This document shows positions 1 to 8,407 of a stretch of 15,315 nt of DNA, one piece after another. This DNA comes from Alistipes sp. (lineage in GTDB: Bacteria > Bacteroidota > Bacteroidia > Bacteroidales > Rikenellaceae). The notes beneath the pieces were generated by a model. It made no database searches. It saw only the letters and a list, made by a program, of their open reading frames with translations, and had not been told where the DNA came from. Each line of letters starts with the position of its first letter. Position 1 is the first letter of the stretch. The stretch lies in assembly GCA_020026395.1 (NCBI GenBank), contig JAHHQM010000021.1:1-15315 (forward strand), in the 5' to 3' direction. The translations under genes were made by a program, and so were the position numbers.

Positions 1-63
1 GTAAAAAGAACGAAAAGGGTAAACAAAAAAGTAGAAACATCAAGATAAAAGATCCAAGATAAA

Positions 64-1320
64 ATGAAGGTGTATAAATTCGGTGGCGCATCGGTGAGAA
101 ATGCCGACGGAGTGCGCAACCTGCATAAGATCATTGCCGGAGAGCATGATTTGTTTATCATTGTGTCGGCCATGGGTAAGACGACAAATGCGTTGGAACG
201 TGTTTTTGACGGCATCCGCCGCGACGACCGTGCCTATGCTCAGGAACAGATCGACACCTTGCGTTCAACCCATGCCGAGATTATCGACGATTTGTGGCAT
301 AAGCCGACAAAACTGGAACGAATCGATACGCTGTTTTCGGAACTCGAAACGCTGGCTCATAACTTCTGCTATAAACCCGAGGATGCCGAGTTGCTGTACG
401 ACCAGGTGGTGGCTTACGGTGAGCTGATCTCGACGACGATCATCTCGGAATACCTTAATAAGGCGGGTACGCATAACGCATGGATCGATATGCGCCACGC
501 CATGTGTACCGAACAACGCCATAAGGATGCGGCCGTGGATATGGAACGCACCGAAAAGACCCTGAAGGAGGAACTCGCCCGCCATCGCGAGAATATCTTC
601 ATCGGTCAGGGATTTATCGGCGGTGCACCCGACGGTACGACCACGACGCTGGGGCGTGAGGGTTCGGACTATTCGGCGGCAGTGGTCGCCAATATCCTGG
701 ATGCCGAGTCGATGGCCGTGTGGAAGGATGTGGACGGCGTGCTGAATGCCGACCCCAAAATCTTTCCCGATGCCGTGCAGATCGCCGAACTGAACTATCT
801 GGATATCATCGAGTTGGCGTATAGCGGTGCGCAGATCATCCACCCGCGTACGATCAAACCCCTGCAAAACAAAAACATCCCGCTGTATGTCCGCCCGTTC
901 GGCGACAAACGCAAACCGGGTACCGTCATCCGCAGTATGTCCGCTCCGATCGAGGTGCCGATCCTGATCCTGAAGAAAAACCAGGTACTGATGACGATCC
1001 GTTCGCGCGACTTCTCGTTCGTGCTGGAGGAGAAGTTCGCCACGATCTTCTCGCTCTTCGAACGCTTCCGCATCAAGGTCAATCTGGTGCATAACTCGGC
1101 CATCAACCTCAGCTTCTGCGTCGATGAGACGTGGCACATCGATGAGGCAGTCGAGGCTCTGCGTGCTTCGGGATTCGACGTGATGAAGAGTACGGATATG
1201 GAGCTGCTTACCATCCGCGGATATACCCCCAAGTTGTGGGACAAGTATGCTTGTGGCAACCGCGTTTTCCTGCGCCAATCGACCCAGTCGACCGTGCGTA
1301 TCGTGCGTAAGCGTTACTAA
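64..1320 (+). CDS. lysC: Aspartate kinase (monofunctional)
   Basis: Cytoplasmic enzyme that phosphorylates L-aspartate with ATP, the entry step to lysine/diaminopimelate, threonine and methionine. The 418-residue product begins with the kinase motif KFGGAS (residues 5-10; most family members have KFGGTS), has TTLGREGSDYSAA near 194-206, KDVDGVLNADP near 221-231, and GAQIIHPRTIKPL near 255-267. From about 298 on there is an ACT-type regulatory region (VLMTIRSRDFSF, then a second segment with MELLTIRG). There is no fused homoserine dehydrogenase, and at 418 residues it is slightly shorter than the usual ~450. The ATG at 64 is directly followed by the conserved motif, which fixes the start. The asd gene for the next pathway step lies about 7 kb downstream. 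Feedback inhibition by lysine or threonine is likely from the ACT region, but the effector cannot be read from sequence. Whether to call it lysC or simply an aspartate kinase is open. Confidence 0.95.
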   Translation: MKVYKFGGASVRNADGVRNLHKIIAGEHDLFIIVSAMGKTTNALERVFDGIRRDDRAYAQEQIDTLRSTHAEIIDDLWHKPTKLERIDTLFSELETLAHNFCYKPEDAELLYDQVVAYGELISTTIISEYLNKAGTHNAWIDMRHAMCTEQRHKDAAVDMERTEKTLKEELARHRENIFIGQGFIGGAPDGTTTTLGREGSDYSAAVVANILDAESMAVWKDVDGVLNADPKIFPDAVQIAELNYLDIIELAYSGAQIIHPRTIKPLQNKNIPLYVRPFGDKRKPGTVIRSMSAPIEVPILILKKNQVLMTIRSRDFSFVLEEKFATIFSLFERFRIKVNLVHNSAINLSFCVDETWHIDEAVEALRASGFDVMKSTDMELLTIRGYTPKLWDKYACGNRVFLRQSTQSTVRIVRKRY

Positions 1321-1337
1321 AAGAATTGGCTGTAAAC

Positions 1338-1371
1338 AAAAAATCCGACCTCGAAACGGGTCGGATTTTTT
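1338..1371. terminator. Bidirectional intrinsic terminator between aspartate kinase and the DUF4435 gene
   Basis: Perfect 13-base inverted repeat: arms 1338-1350 and 1359-1371 around an 8-base loop. The core is ATCCGACC/GGTCGGAT flanked by A-runs on the left and T-runs on the right, so it can end transcription from both convergent genes. Confidence 0.92.
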
Positions 1372-1388
1372 GTTGGGGTTAAAACAAG

Positions 1389-2486
1389 TTACTGCTGCTC
1401 GCACTGACGCAGACGGCGCAGGATCGTCAGGTAGGAATCGCCCTGAATCTCGCCCTTGTGCTTCATCTCGATGATGGTGCGGATCATGTAACGGTTGATG
1501 TCGTGTTGCAGCCGCTTGTAGAGTTCACACGAGGTGTAGTTCTCGTTGTCGAGCAATACATCGCGGATCGAACGCAGGGAGTTGGTGTAGTTGGCCATCT
1601 CGTTTTTGAGCGCCATGCCCTGTTTCTTGGAGGAGTTGATCTTGGCGATCGACATGTCGCGCAACTTCTCGCACACCTCCGTCAGAATGACCATCACCAC
1701 GTTGTCCATAAGCGTGTGGCCGTGCATGAAGAGGTACGTCTTTTCGGGCTTCAGACCGCGGGCGGCCAGCTGCTGCTCGAATTCCTTCATGGGTTCGATC
1801 ATCCGCGGGTTGTGGTCGCGGAGCAGACGTTCGCGCTTTTCGACATTGCGCTTCAGCCACGCAAGGGTGTTTGCGCCGTTGTCCTCGATGTCGAGATAAC
1901 CCAGACGCACCGACGACTTGAAATCGGCCAGCGTGAAGACATGTTCCGAGGCCATCTGCGCCGAGTAGGCATACCACACAAACAGGGGATAGATCGTCAG
2001 CGAATATTCGTGCATGAATTTCACGAAATCGAAGATGCGCGTGTCGTTCTTCGTCGCCTTGACGCACACGTTATGCAACGAGGGTGCATAGCACAGGTAA
2101 TTTTCCGTGGCATAGGCGTAGGTGTGGAACATGTACTTGGCGTGATTGACCTCGCGCGACTGGGGCGTGCGGTCGGCAAACAGGTGGTCAAAGTCGGAAT
2201 CCACACACAGAAGCATGTTGGCCGACGATTGGGGTATACTGCTCAAAAGCACTTTCTTGCCTTTGGGCAGATCCTCGCGGTTGGGAACCGAGATTTCAAA
2301 CCGCAGGTAGGGATTCGGGAAATGATCGAAGATGCCGCGCCAGAAGGCCACATCTTCATACCCCTCGACATAGACCTCCACCAGCCTCTGGTTGGTGTCG
2401 GGTGGCAGGGGTTGGGGCAAATCCTTCAGGCTGCGTGAGCGGTGAAAAGGATTAAAGCGGTTGAGTTTTTCGACGATCTTGTTCAT
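1389..2486 (-). CDS. DUF4435 domain protein with TOPRIM-like active site
   Basis: A 365-residue protein counted from the ATG at 2486. An upstream TTG at 2498 is in frame but lies inside the -7 promoter box, so I reject it. The N-terminal half fits DUF4435, a TOPRIM-like fold: VEGYEDVAFW at about 40-49 (acidic residues E41 and D45) and LCVDSDFDHL at about 93-102 (D96, D98, D100), the Glu plus DxD pattern of TOPRIM metal sites. YATENYL near 126-132 resembles the conserved ENY segment of the family. The C-terminal half is mainly helical and basic, of unknown role. DUF4435 occurs in the AriB effector of PARIS phage defence, but no AAA ATPase partner is present here; the neighbours are housekeeping genes. 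Metal-dependent nucleic-acid cleavage is an inference; the true function is unknown. It is divergent from the SUI1 gene and convergent with aspartate kinase. Confidence 0.85.
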   Translation of the reverse strand: MNKIVEKLNRFNPFHRSRSLKDLPQPLPPDTNQRLVEVYVEGYEDVAFWRGIFDHFPNPYLRFEISVPNREDLPKGKKVLLSSIPQSSANMLLCVDSDFDHLFADRTPQSREVNHAKYMFHTYAYATENYLCYAPSLHNVCVKATKNDTRIFDFVKFMHEYSLTIYPLFVWYAYSAQMASEHVFTLADFKSSVRLGYLDIEDNGANTLAWLKRNVEKRERLLRDHNPRMIEPMKEFEQQLAARGLKPEKTYLFMHGHTLMDNVVMVILTEVCEKLRDMSIAKINSSKKQGMALKNEMANYTNSLRSIRDVLLDNENYTSCELYKRLQHDINRYMIRTIIEMKHKGEIQGDSYLTILRRLRQCEQQ

Positions 2487-2495
2487 CTCTACCAA

Positions 2496-2526
2496 CAAAG
2501 ATAATATTTTTGCTAAATTTGCACAA
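2496..2526 (-). promoter_or_regulatory. Promoter of the DUF4435 gene
   Basis: On the minus strand, TTG (2526-2524), a 20-base spacer, then TATCTTTG (2503-2496): a full match to the Bacteroidota TTG-N19-21-TAnnTTTG promoter. Transcription would start near 2490, only a few bases before the ATG at 2486, giving an almost leaderless mRNA. Confidence 0.75.
2514..2521 (+). promoter_or_regulatory. Probable -7 box for the SUI1/zincin operon
   Basis: TAAATTTG on the plus strand matches TAnnTTTG and lies within the divergent DUF4435 promoter's spacer. I see no TTG at the expected -33 distance, so it is a weak or activator-dependent promoter, or a chance match. It would give a leader of about 45 bases before the ATG at 2572. 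Confidence 0.45.
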
Positions 2527-2571
2527 CATTAAGTCGCCTTTTTGGCTTGAAATACAAACGAATTGAAAAAT

Positions 2572-2919
2572 ATGGCAGACAACGATTGGAAACAACGGCT
2601 GGGGATGGTCTTCTCGACCGATCCCAATTTCAAATACGAGACGGAAGAGGTTGAGCAGGAAGAACTTCTGCCTCCCGCACAGCAGAAACTGCGCGTGTGG
2701 CTCGACCGCAAACAACGCGGCGGCAAGGTCGTGACCCTGGTCAGGGGCTTTGTGGGACCCGACGACGATTTGCAGGAACTTGCCCGCATGCTCAAGGTGA
2801 AATGCGGCGTGGGCGGTGCCGCGAAGGAGGGTGAGATCATCATCCAGGGCGATCACCGCGACCGCGTGGTCGATCTTCTGGTGAAGGCCGGTTACGGCTG
2901 TAAAAAGGCAGGCTCGTAG
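2572..2919 (+). CDS. SUI1/eIF1-like translation factor (YciH family)
   Basis: A 115-residue protein from ATG 2572; a TTG three codons earlier is open but less likely. The eIF1/SUI1 domain fills roughly residues 38-112, with KQRGGKVVTLVRGF near 47-60, DDDLQELARMLKVKCGVGG near 63-81, and the EIIIQGDHRDRVVDLLVKAGY ending segment, which are the usual landmarks of bacterial YciH proteins. The N-terminal ~35 residues are acidic and probably flexible. Bacterial members are thought to act at the ribosome in start-site fidelity, but their role is poorly defined, so the function here is by family only. It ends three bases before the next ATG and is probably co-transcribed with the zincin/barrel gene, though the two have no obvious functional link. 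Confidence 0.92.
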   Translation: MADNDWKQRLGMVFSTDPNFKYETEEVEQEELLPPAQQKLRVWLDRKQRGGKVVTLVRGFVGPDDDLQELARMLKVKCGVGGAAKEGEIIIQGDHRDRVVDLLVKAGYGCKKAGS

Positions 2920-2922
2920 GCG

Positions 2923-5877
2923 ATGAAGGGGTGGCTGAAAATAGCGCTTGCGGTGGCGGGAGTGTTCCTCTGGGGGCACGCCTCGGCTCAATATTATACA
3001 TGGGGTACGGATCGTCCCATGAAATGGATGCAGGTGCGCACCCCCTCGTTCAGTCTGATCTATCCCGATTCGGCGCACCACATCGCCGCCCGAACGATGC
3101 TCTATGTCGATCGGGTGCAGCACGACATCCGTTTCGGATTCCGCCACGGGGCGATGCCGCGGATGCCGTTTGTGATGCACGGCGAGAATTTCGAATCGAA
3201 CGGATTGGTGATGTATATGCCGCGGAGGGTCGAATTTCTGACCATCCCCTCGGAAGACAATTACTCGACCCTGTGGCTCAAACAACTTGTGGCGCACGAA
3301 TACCGCCACACGGTGCAGTACAACAATCTCAATCGCGGGGTGTTCCGCGCCTTGAGCTACCTGACGGGACAACACGCCCCGACGGTCAGCCTCCTGTGTA
3401 TGCCCGCATGGGCGATGGAGGGCGATGCCGTGATGTCGGAAACGGCCATGTCCACCTATGGACGCGGCCTGCAACCTTCGTTTACGATGGGTTACCGTGC
3501 CATGATCGACCGTGTGGGGTGCGACCATCGGGGACGACGGGCGAAAAACATCGACCGCTGGTTCTGCGGATCGTATCGTGATTTCATTCCCGATCATTAT
3601 GCACTGGGGTATCAGATCTGCACCTATGCCTATACGCGTTATGGCGAAAACATCTGGGACAAGGTGGCCGACTACGGGGCACGCCGTCCCTATGTCATTG
3701 CGACCATTCACCGCGCCCTGCGTAAATATTATCAGACCGATGTAAAACACCTCTTCACGGAGACGTTCGCCGATTTGAAACGCCATTGGGATGCATTGCC
3801 CGAGGTGGAGGACGGGGCGCACCGACTGGTGGCGCTGCCCGACGGAAACTATACCTCGTATCAGTGGCCGATGGAGCGCGACAGCGTGCGGATCGTAGCG
3901 GTGAAGAGCGATTTCGACCGCCCGACCCGTTTTGTGGAGGTCGATCGGCTGTCGGGACGCGAGCGGGTCATTTCGGATGTGGGGCGTTTGTCGTCCCGAC
4001 CTGCGATGGCCGACGGGCGCATCTGGTGGACGGAGTACCGACGCTCGGCTTTGTATGAGGAGCGCGTGAATTCGGTCTTGTGTTATCTGGATCTTAAGGA
4101 CGGGAAACCCCACACCGAAGGACGCCTGAAAAATGTACGTTATGCAACGCCCGCCGAGGAGCGACTCGGCTGGGTGGAGTATCGCGCGGACGGGGTTTAT
4201 CGGTTGGTTACGGTGGATGCCGAGTCTTTCGGGAATCGGCGGGAAGTTGCTTTCCCCGTAGGATGTGAGGTACACGGCCTTGCGTGGGATAACCGTTCGC
4301 GGGGATGGTATGCCCTTCTGACCGATGATGACGGTATGCGCATCGTGGCGGTCGGGGAGCGGGGCGTCCGTTCCTTGACGCGGTCTGCCTATGTCACGCT
4401 GTCGGATCTGTGTGCGCGGGACGGGCAACTCTACTTCGGTTCGATTGCCTCGGGTCGGGATGAGGTACACCGCCTTGATCTGGCCTCGTTGAAGGAATAT
4501 CGCATTTCCACCTCAAAATATGGCGGGTTCGATCCCGCACCTTCTTCTAAAGGAGTATTGATGACGGCCTACGATGCGCGGGGTTATGCCCTGGCCGAGC
4601 ACGCTCTGGATCGGGAGGAGGAGCTGGCGTGGCGTCCGACACCCGACAACGGAATCAACCCCCGACGCAAATTCTGGGAGGTGGTGAACCTCGACAAGGT
4701 GCGTTTCGTGGAGGCGGATTCGCTGCGACAATTTGAAAAACACCGTCCGCGCCGATACCGCAAGGGGTTAAACCTCTTCAAGGTACACGGATGGCTGCCC
4801 GTGGGGTTCGATCCCTTCGAGGCGGTCGATGAACATAAGGTCGATCTGAATTGGGGCGTGACCGTCCTCTCGCAAAACTTGCTGTCGAGTGCCGAGGCAT
4901 TCGCTTCGTACGGTTGGAATCGGGATGAAGGATCGCTGTGGAAAGCGGGGTTGAGGTATTACGGATTGGGGCTTGCCTGGGAGGGTCGGTTCTCCTATGG
5001 CGGGGATCAGATCGTGTTGCGTCTGGCCGACCGATCCGAGGAGGGCGAAAAACTCCAGCCGCTGCCCTCGATGGACAAATACCGTTCGGTGGATCTGATC
5101 GCCTCGCTGCCGCTGCTCTTCGAGCGGGGGGCGTGGATCCGTCAGTTGGTGTTGTCGGCGGGTTGGAACTATGCCAATACGAAGGTGGCCGACCTGAGTG
5201 CCGTCCGTTGGGATGCGGAGGGGCACATCGAAAACCTCGATCGGATCGGCTACAACAACGGTGTGCACAAACTCGCCTTCGGAGTGGCCTATGGCGTGCA
5301 GTGCAGGATGGCTTACCGCGATCTGAGACCCCGTTGGGGTTGGTCGGTGCGGGCATCCTACTCGCTGAACCCCACGAATCGGGAGTACAGCGATCTGATA
5401 TCGTTCTATACGCAGGGCTATCTGCCGGGTGTGGCGGCGCATCACTCGCTGCGCATTGCGGCACATTATCAGACGGCCATTGGCGGATTCCGTATGCCGT
5501 CGGGCGGGCGTCCGCTGTGTTTCGTTTCGTCGTGGCTCGTCCCGCGGGGTTACTCCTCGTCGGCGATCCGTCCCGAAGATTACCGTGCGGCATCACTGGA
5601 CTATGAGTTGGCGTTGTGGTGTCCCGAAGGCGGAATCCCCTCGGTACTCTATGTAAAGCGCATCCGTTTGAGCGTGGGCGGGGATTTCGGACGCTACTCC
5701 ATCCCGTTTGTCGGCGGGAAAACCCATCGCGATTTGTGGTCGCTGGGCGGAGAATTGATTTTTGATTTCAACGTGTTGAGGCAGCCCTCTTCGGCCATGG
5801 CGACATTCCGTTTCGGCGTTTGGAAACCCAAAGACCGCGGCGTATGGGTCAGCGGGTCGCTCGGATTGCCGTTTTGA
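2923..5877 (+). CDS. Secreted zincin-like peptidase with beta-propeller-like and outer-membrane barrel-like regions
   Basis: A 984-residue exported protein. A signal peptide covers residues 1-22, with probable cleavage after ASA. Residues ~35-290 look like a peptidase-MA-type gluzincin domain: VAHEYRH carries an intact HExxH motif (H125, E126, H129), and PAWAMEGDA supplies a likely third zinc ligand at E166. This is followed by the helical segment with HYALGYQ and a TFADLKRHW end typical of that fold. Residues ~295-600 contain repeated short strands with WTEY, LCYLDLKDG, LYFGSI and similar, suggesting a TolB-like beta-propeller. Residues ~640-984 alternate aromatic and polar residues and end in LGLPF, consistent with an outer-membrane beta-barrel with a terminal Phe. 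The likely site is the outer membrane with the peptidase domain exposed. Substrate and physiological role are unknown. The propeller and barrel assignments are pattern-based. Confidence 0.8.
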   Translation: MKGWLKIALAVAGVFLWGHASAQYYTWGTDRPMKWMQVRTPSFSLIYPDSAHHIAARTMLYVDRVQHDIRFGFRHGAMPRMPFVMHGENFESNGLVMYMPRRVEFLTIPSEDNYSTLWLKQLVAHEYRHTVQYNNLNRGVFRALSYLTGQHAPTVSLLCMPAWAMEGDAVMSETAMSTYGRGLQPSFTMGYRAMIDRVGCDHRGRRAKNIDRWFCGSYRDFIPDHYALGYQICTYAYTRYGENIWDKVADYGARRPYVIATIHRALRKYYQTDVKHLFTETFADLKRHWDALPEVEDGAHRLVALPDGNYTSYQWPMERDSVRIVAVKSDFDRPTRFVEVDRLSGRERVISDVGRLSSRPAMADGRIWWTEYRRSALYEERVNSVLCYLDLKDGKPHTEGRLKNVRYATPAEERLGWVEYRADGVYRLVTVDAESFGNRREVAFPVGCEVHGLAWDNRSRGWYALLTDDDGMRIVAVGERGVRSLTRSAYVTLSDLCARDGQLYFGSIASGRDEVHRLDLASLKEYRISTSKYGGFDPAPSSKGVLMTAYDARGYALAEHALDREEELAWRPTPDNGINPRRKFWEVVNLDKVRFVEADSLRQFEKHRPRRYRKGLNLFKVHGWLPVGFDPFEAVDEHKVDLNWGVTVLSQNLLSSAEAFASYGWNRDEGSLWKAGLRYYGLGLAWEGRFSYGGDQIVLRLADRSEEGEKLQPLPSMDKYRSVDLIASLPLLFERGAWIRQLVLSAGWNYANTKVADLSAVRWDAEGHIENLDRIGYNNGVHKLAFGVAYGVQCRMAYRDLRPRWGWSVRASYSLNPTNREYSDLISFYTQGYLPGVAAHHSLRIAAHYQTAIGGFRMPSGGRPLCFVSSWLVPRGYSSSAIRPEDYRAASLDYELALWCPEGGIPSVLYVKRIRLSVGGDFGRYSIPFVGGKTHRDLWSLGGELIFDFNVLRQPSSAMATFRFGVWKPKDRGVWVSGSLGLPF

Positions 5878-5898
5878 TAAAAATTTTATGTATATTTG
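5866..5898 (+). promoter_or_regulatory. Probable promoter of the PBP gene
   Basis: TATATTTG (5891-5898) matches the Bacteroidota -7 box. The nearest TTG (5866-5868, inside the end of the upstream gene) is 22 bases away, slightly long. The in-frame TTG at 5896 lies in this box, which supports ATG 5917 as the real start. Confidence 0.6.
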
Positions 5899-5916
5899 CG
5901 CCAAAATCGCGACGTT

Positions 5917-8331
5917 ATGGAGCAGAAGAAAATCTTGAAAAAGGGGCTGAGCCCGAAAACGATAAAATGGATCTGGTGCATCGCGTTTGCACCCTTTGTG
6001 CTGGTCGGGGTGATGTTGGTCCTCACGGCACTCGGCGTGTTCGGTCGCATGCCCTCGTTCGAGGAGTTGGAAAACCCGCGCAGCAACCTCGCCACGGAGA
6101 TCTATTCCGAGGAAGGAAAAGTGCTCGGTACGTTCTTCGTGCAGAACCGTTCCTATGTGCAGTATGCCGACCTTTTCCCCGACGATTCGATCCTCCATAT
6201 CGAAATGGACGGCCACAACATCCCGCCCCTGATCGCCGCACTGATCTCGACGGAGGATGCCCGTTTCCGTTCGCACTCGGGTATCGACATCCCGTCGCTG
6301 GCGCGTGTGGCCATCAAAACCCTTTTGTTGCAGCGTTCGCAGCAGGGTGGCGGTTCGACCATCACCCAGCAGCTGGCCAAGAACCTTTTCCCGCGTGACA
6401 CGACCCGCCGCGGTTCGCTCGCCCGAAAAGGTATGCTCGTACTCTCGAAATTCAAGGAGTGGATCACCGCCCTCAAACTCGAATACAACTACACGAAGGA
6501 GGAGATCGCCGTGATGTATCTCAACACGGTGGCTTACGGTTCGAATGCCTACGGCATCAAGACCGCCGCCCAGACCTTCTTCAACAAAGAACCCCACGAA
6601 CTCAACGTGCAGGAGGCCGCCATGCTGGTCGGCGTGGTGAATGCCCCGACGCGTTATTCGCCCGTGCGCAACCCCAAGAATGCGTTGGCACGTCGTAACC
6701 TCGTTCTGTCGCGTATGGCCGAGCAGGGCGCAATCACGGAGCGTCAGTACGATTCGATTTCGGCACTGCCCATCGTCCTGAACTACAAACCCGTATCGCA
6801 CAATGCGGGTGCGGCGACCTATTTCCGCGAGATGTTGCGTCTGGTGATGAGTTCGCCCGAACCCCGTCGCAAGCAGTTTGCCAACGATTGGGACTACGAG
6901 CAGGCACTCAAGGAGTACCGCGAGAACCCCATCTACGGCTGGTGTCTGAAAAACAAGAAAGCCGACGGTACGAATTACGATATTTACCGCGACGGACTGA
7001 AGATCTACACCACGATCAACTCCACGATGCAGCGTTATGCCGAGGAGGCCGTGCAGTGGCAGATGGAGAACGAGGTGCAGCCCAAGATGGACCGTCTGGT
7101 CAAGCAGCGCGGTACGATCTTTGCCGAGGGGTCGCGTCAGCAGCACGATCAGATCATCCGCAATGCGATTCGCTATTCGGATCGTATGCGCGAGATGCTC
7201 AATGCGGGTTTCACGCGTGAGGAGGCACTGGCTTCGTTCAACAAGCCGTGTCCGATGAAGGTCTTCACCTACAAGGGCGACCGCGATACGGTGATGACCC
7301 CGCGCGACTCGATCCTCCACCACAAGAAAATCATGCGTGCGGCATTTGTCGCCATCGAACCGCAGACGGGTTATCTGAAAGCCTATGTCGGCGGCCCCAA
7401 TTTCCGTTACTTCAAGTACGATATGGCCAGTCAGGGCAAGCGTCAGATCGGTTCGACGATCAAACCCTTCGTCTATACGTTTGCCATCGACCACCTGGGC
7501 ATGACGCCCAACACGATGGTGCCGAACCTGCCCGTGACGATCGAGACGGTGAACGGTACGCCGTGGTCGCCGAAGGAGGCCGGACGCGTGGAGCAGAACG
7601 GTGAGCTGCATCCCTTGTCGTGGGGGTTGGCGCGAAGCCGCAACAACTATTCGGCTTGGATCATGAAGCAGGCCAAGCAGCCCGAGGCCGTGGCCGACTT
7701 CATCCATAATATGGGGCTGAAGGGATACATCGATCCCGTGCCCGCACTTTGTCTGGGGACGCCCGAGACGAACGTCTATGAGCTGACGAGTGCCTTCTCG
7801 ACCTTCGCCAACGGCGGTGTGCACAACAATCCGATTTTCGTGACGCGCATCGAGGATCGTCAGGGAAATATCATCTCGAGTTTCATCCCCAAATCGCAGG
7901 ATGCCATCAACGAAAGCACGGCATACACCATGCTGACGATGTTGCAGGGCGTGGTGACGAGCGGTACGGCGGGTCGTCTGAGATACCAGTTCGGATTTAC
8001 GGATTGCGAGCTGGGCGGAAAGACCGGAACGACGAACCACAACCGTGACGGTTGGTTTATGTGTGTCGCACCCCACATCTGTGCCGGAGCATGGGTCGGC
8101 GGTGAGGATCAGATGGTGCACTTCCTGTGGGGCGGTGAGGGTAGCATCGTTGCCCTGCCGATCGTGGGCGAATTCCTGCGCAAGGTCTATGAGGACGGAA
8201 CGCTCGGCGTGAGTCGCAGCGACAAGTTCAACCGTCCCGCGCGGATGCCGCACTACACGACCGGGGAGACTCCGCAGGCCGATGTGCAGACCGAAATCGA
8301 AAAGGAGGAGACAGAAGAGTTCTTCGACTAA
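5917..8331 (+). CDS. mrcA: Class A penicillin-binding protein (PBP1a-type transglycosylase/transpeptidase)
   Basis: Inner-membrane enzyme that polymerises lipid II into glycan strands and cross-links them in the periplasm; 804 residues from ATG 5917. One transmembrane helix at about 18-40 follows a basic N-terminus. The GT51 glycosyltransferase domain has STEDARFRSHSG near 111-122 (catalytic E113), GGSTITQQLAKNLF near 145-158, and YLNTVAYGSNAYGI near 201-214. The transpeptidase domain has GSTIKP (nucleophile S513, K516), SRN (574-576) and GGKTGTT (KTG at 702-704). All catalytic motifs are intact. The C-terminus is short, acidic and Glu-rich, with no OB or extra C-terminal domain. The gene follows the zincin/barrel gene by 39 bases but has its own -7 box. 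No clear terminator separates it from asd. The symbol is by family; mrcA/ponA usage varies. Confidence 0.95.
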   Translation: MEQKKILKKGLSPKTIKWIWCIAFAPFVLVGVMLVLTALGVFGRMPSFEELENPRSNLATEIYSEEGKVLGTFFVQNRSYVQYADLFPDDSILHIEMDGHNIPPLIAALISTEDARFRSHSGIDIPSLARVAIKTLLLQRSQQGGGSTITQQLAKNLFPRDTTRRGSLARKGMLVLSKFKEWITALKLEYNYTKEEIAVMYLNTVAYGSNAYGIKTAAQTFFNKEPHELNVQEAAMLVGVVNAPTRYSPVRNPKNALARRNLVLSRMAEQGAITERQYDSISALPIVLNYKPVSHNAGAATYFREMLRLVMSSPEPRRKQFANDWDYEQALKEYRENPIYGWCLKNKKADGTNYDIYRDGLKIYTTINSTMQRYAEEAVQWQMENEVQPKMDRLVKQRGTIFAEGSRQQHDQIIRNAIRYSDRMREMLNAGFTREEALASFNKPCPMKVFTYKGDRDTVMTPRDSILHHKKIMRAAFVAIEPQTGYLKAYVGGPNFRYFKYDMASQGKRQIGSTIKPFVYTFAIDHLGMTPNTMVPNLPVTIETVNGTPWSPKEAGRVEQNGELHPLSWGLARSRNNYSAWIMKQAKQPEAVADFIHNMGLKGYIDPVPALCLGTPETNVYELTSAFSTFANGGVHNNPIFVTRIEDRQGNIISSFIPKSQDAINESTAYTMLTMLQGVVTSGTAGRLRYQFGFTDCELGGKTGTTNHNRDGWFMCVAPHICAGAWVGGEDQMVHFLWGGEGSIVALPIVGEFLRKVYEDGTLGVSRSDKFNRPARMPHYTTGETPQADVQTEIEKEETEEFFD

Positions 8332-8407
8332 TCCTTTTGGGGGCGGTTCTCATTGGGAGCGGCTCTCGAAAGTAGAAAAATTTAGAACTTAATAAATCAT
8401 AAGTGCC

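Noticed and set aside
265..1404. 379-codon open frame antisense to aspartate kinase
   Set aside because: The sense strand is a clear aspartate kinase; the frame also runs through the terminator at 1338-1371.
2452..4470. 672-codon open frame on the minus strand
   Set aside because: Antisense to the SUI1 and zincin genes; low-complexity His/Arg/Pro-rich composition and no motifs.
5593..8253. 886-codon open frame on the minus strand
   Set aside because: It is antisense to the PBP and the end of the zincin gene; both have full domain motifs. The translation is rich in His/Arg/Gly with no recognisable domain, as expected for a shadow frame in GC-biased codons.
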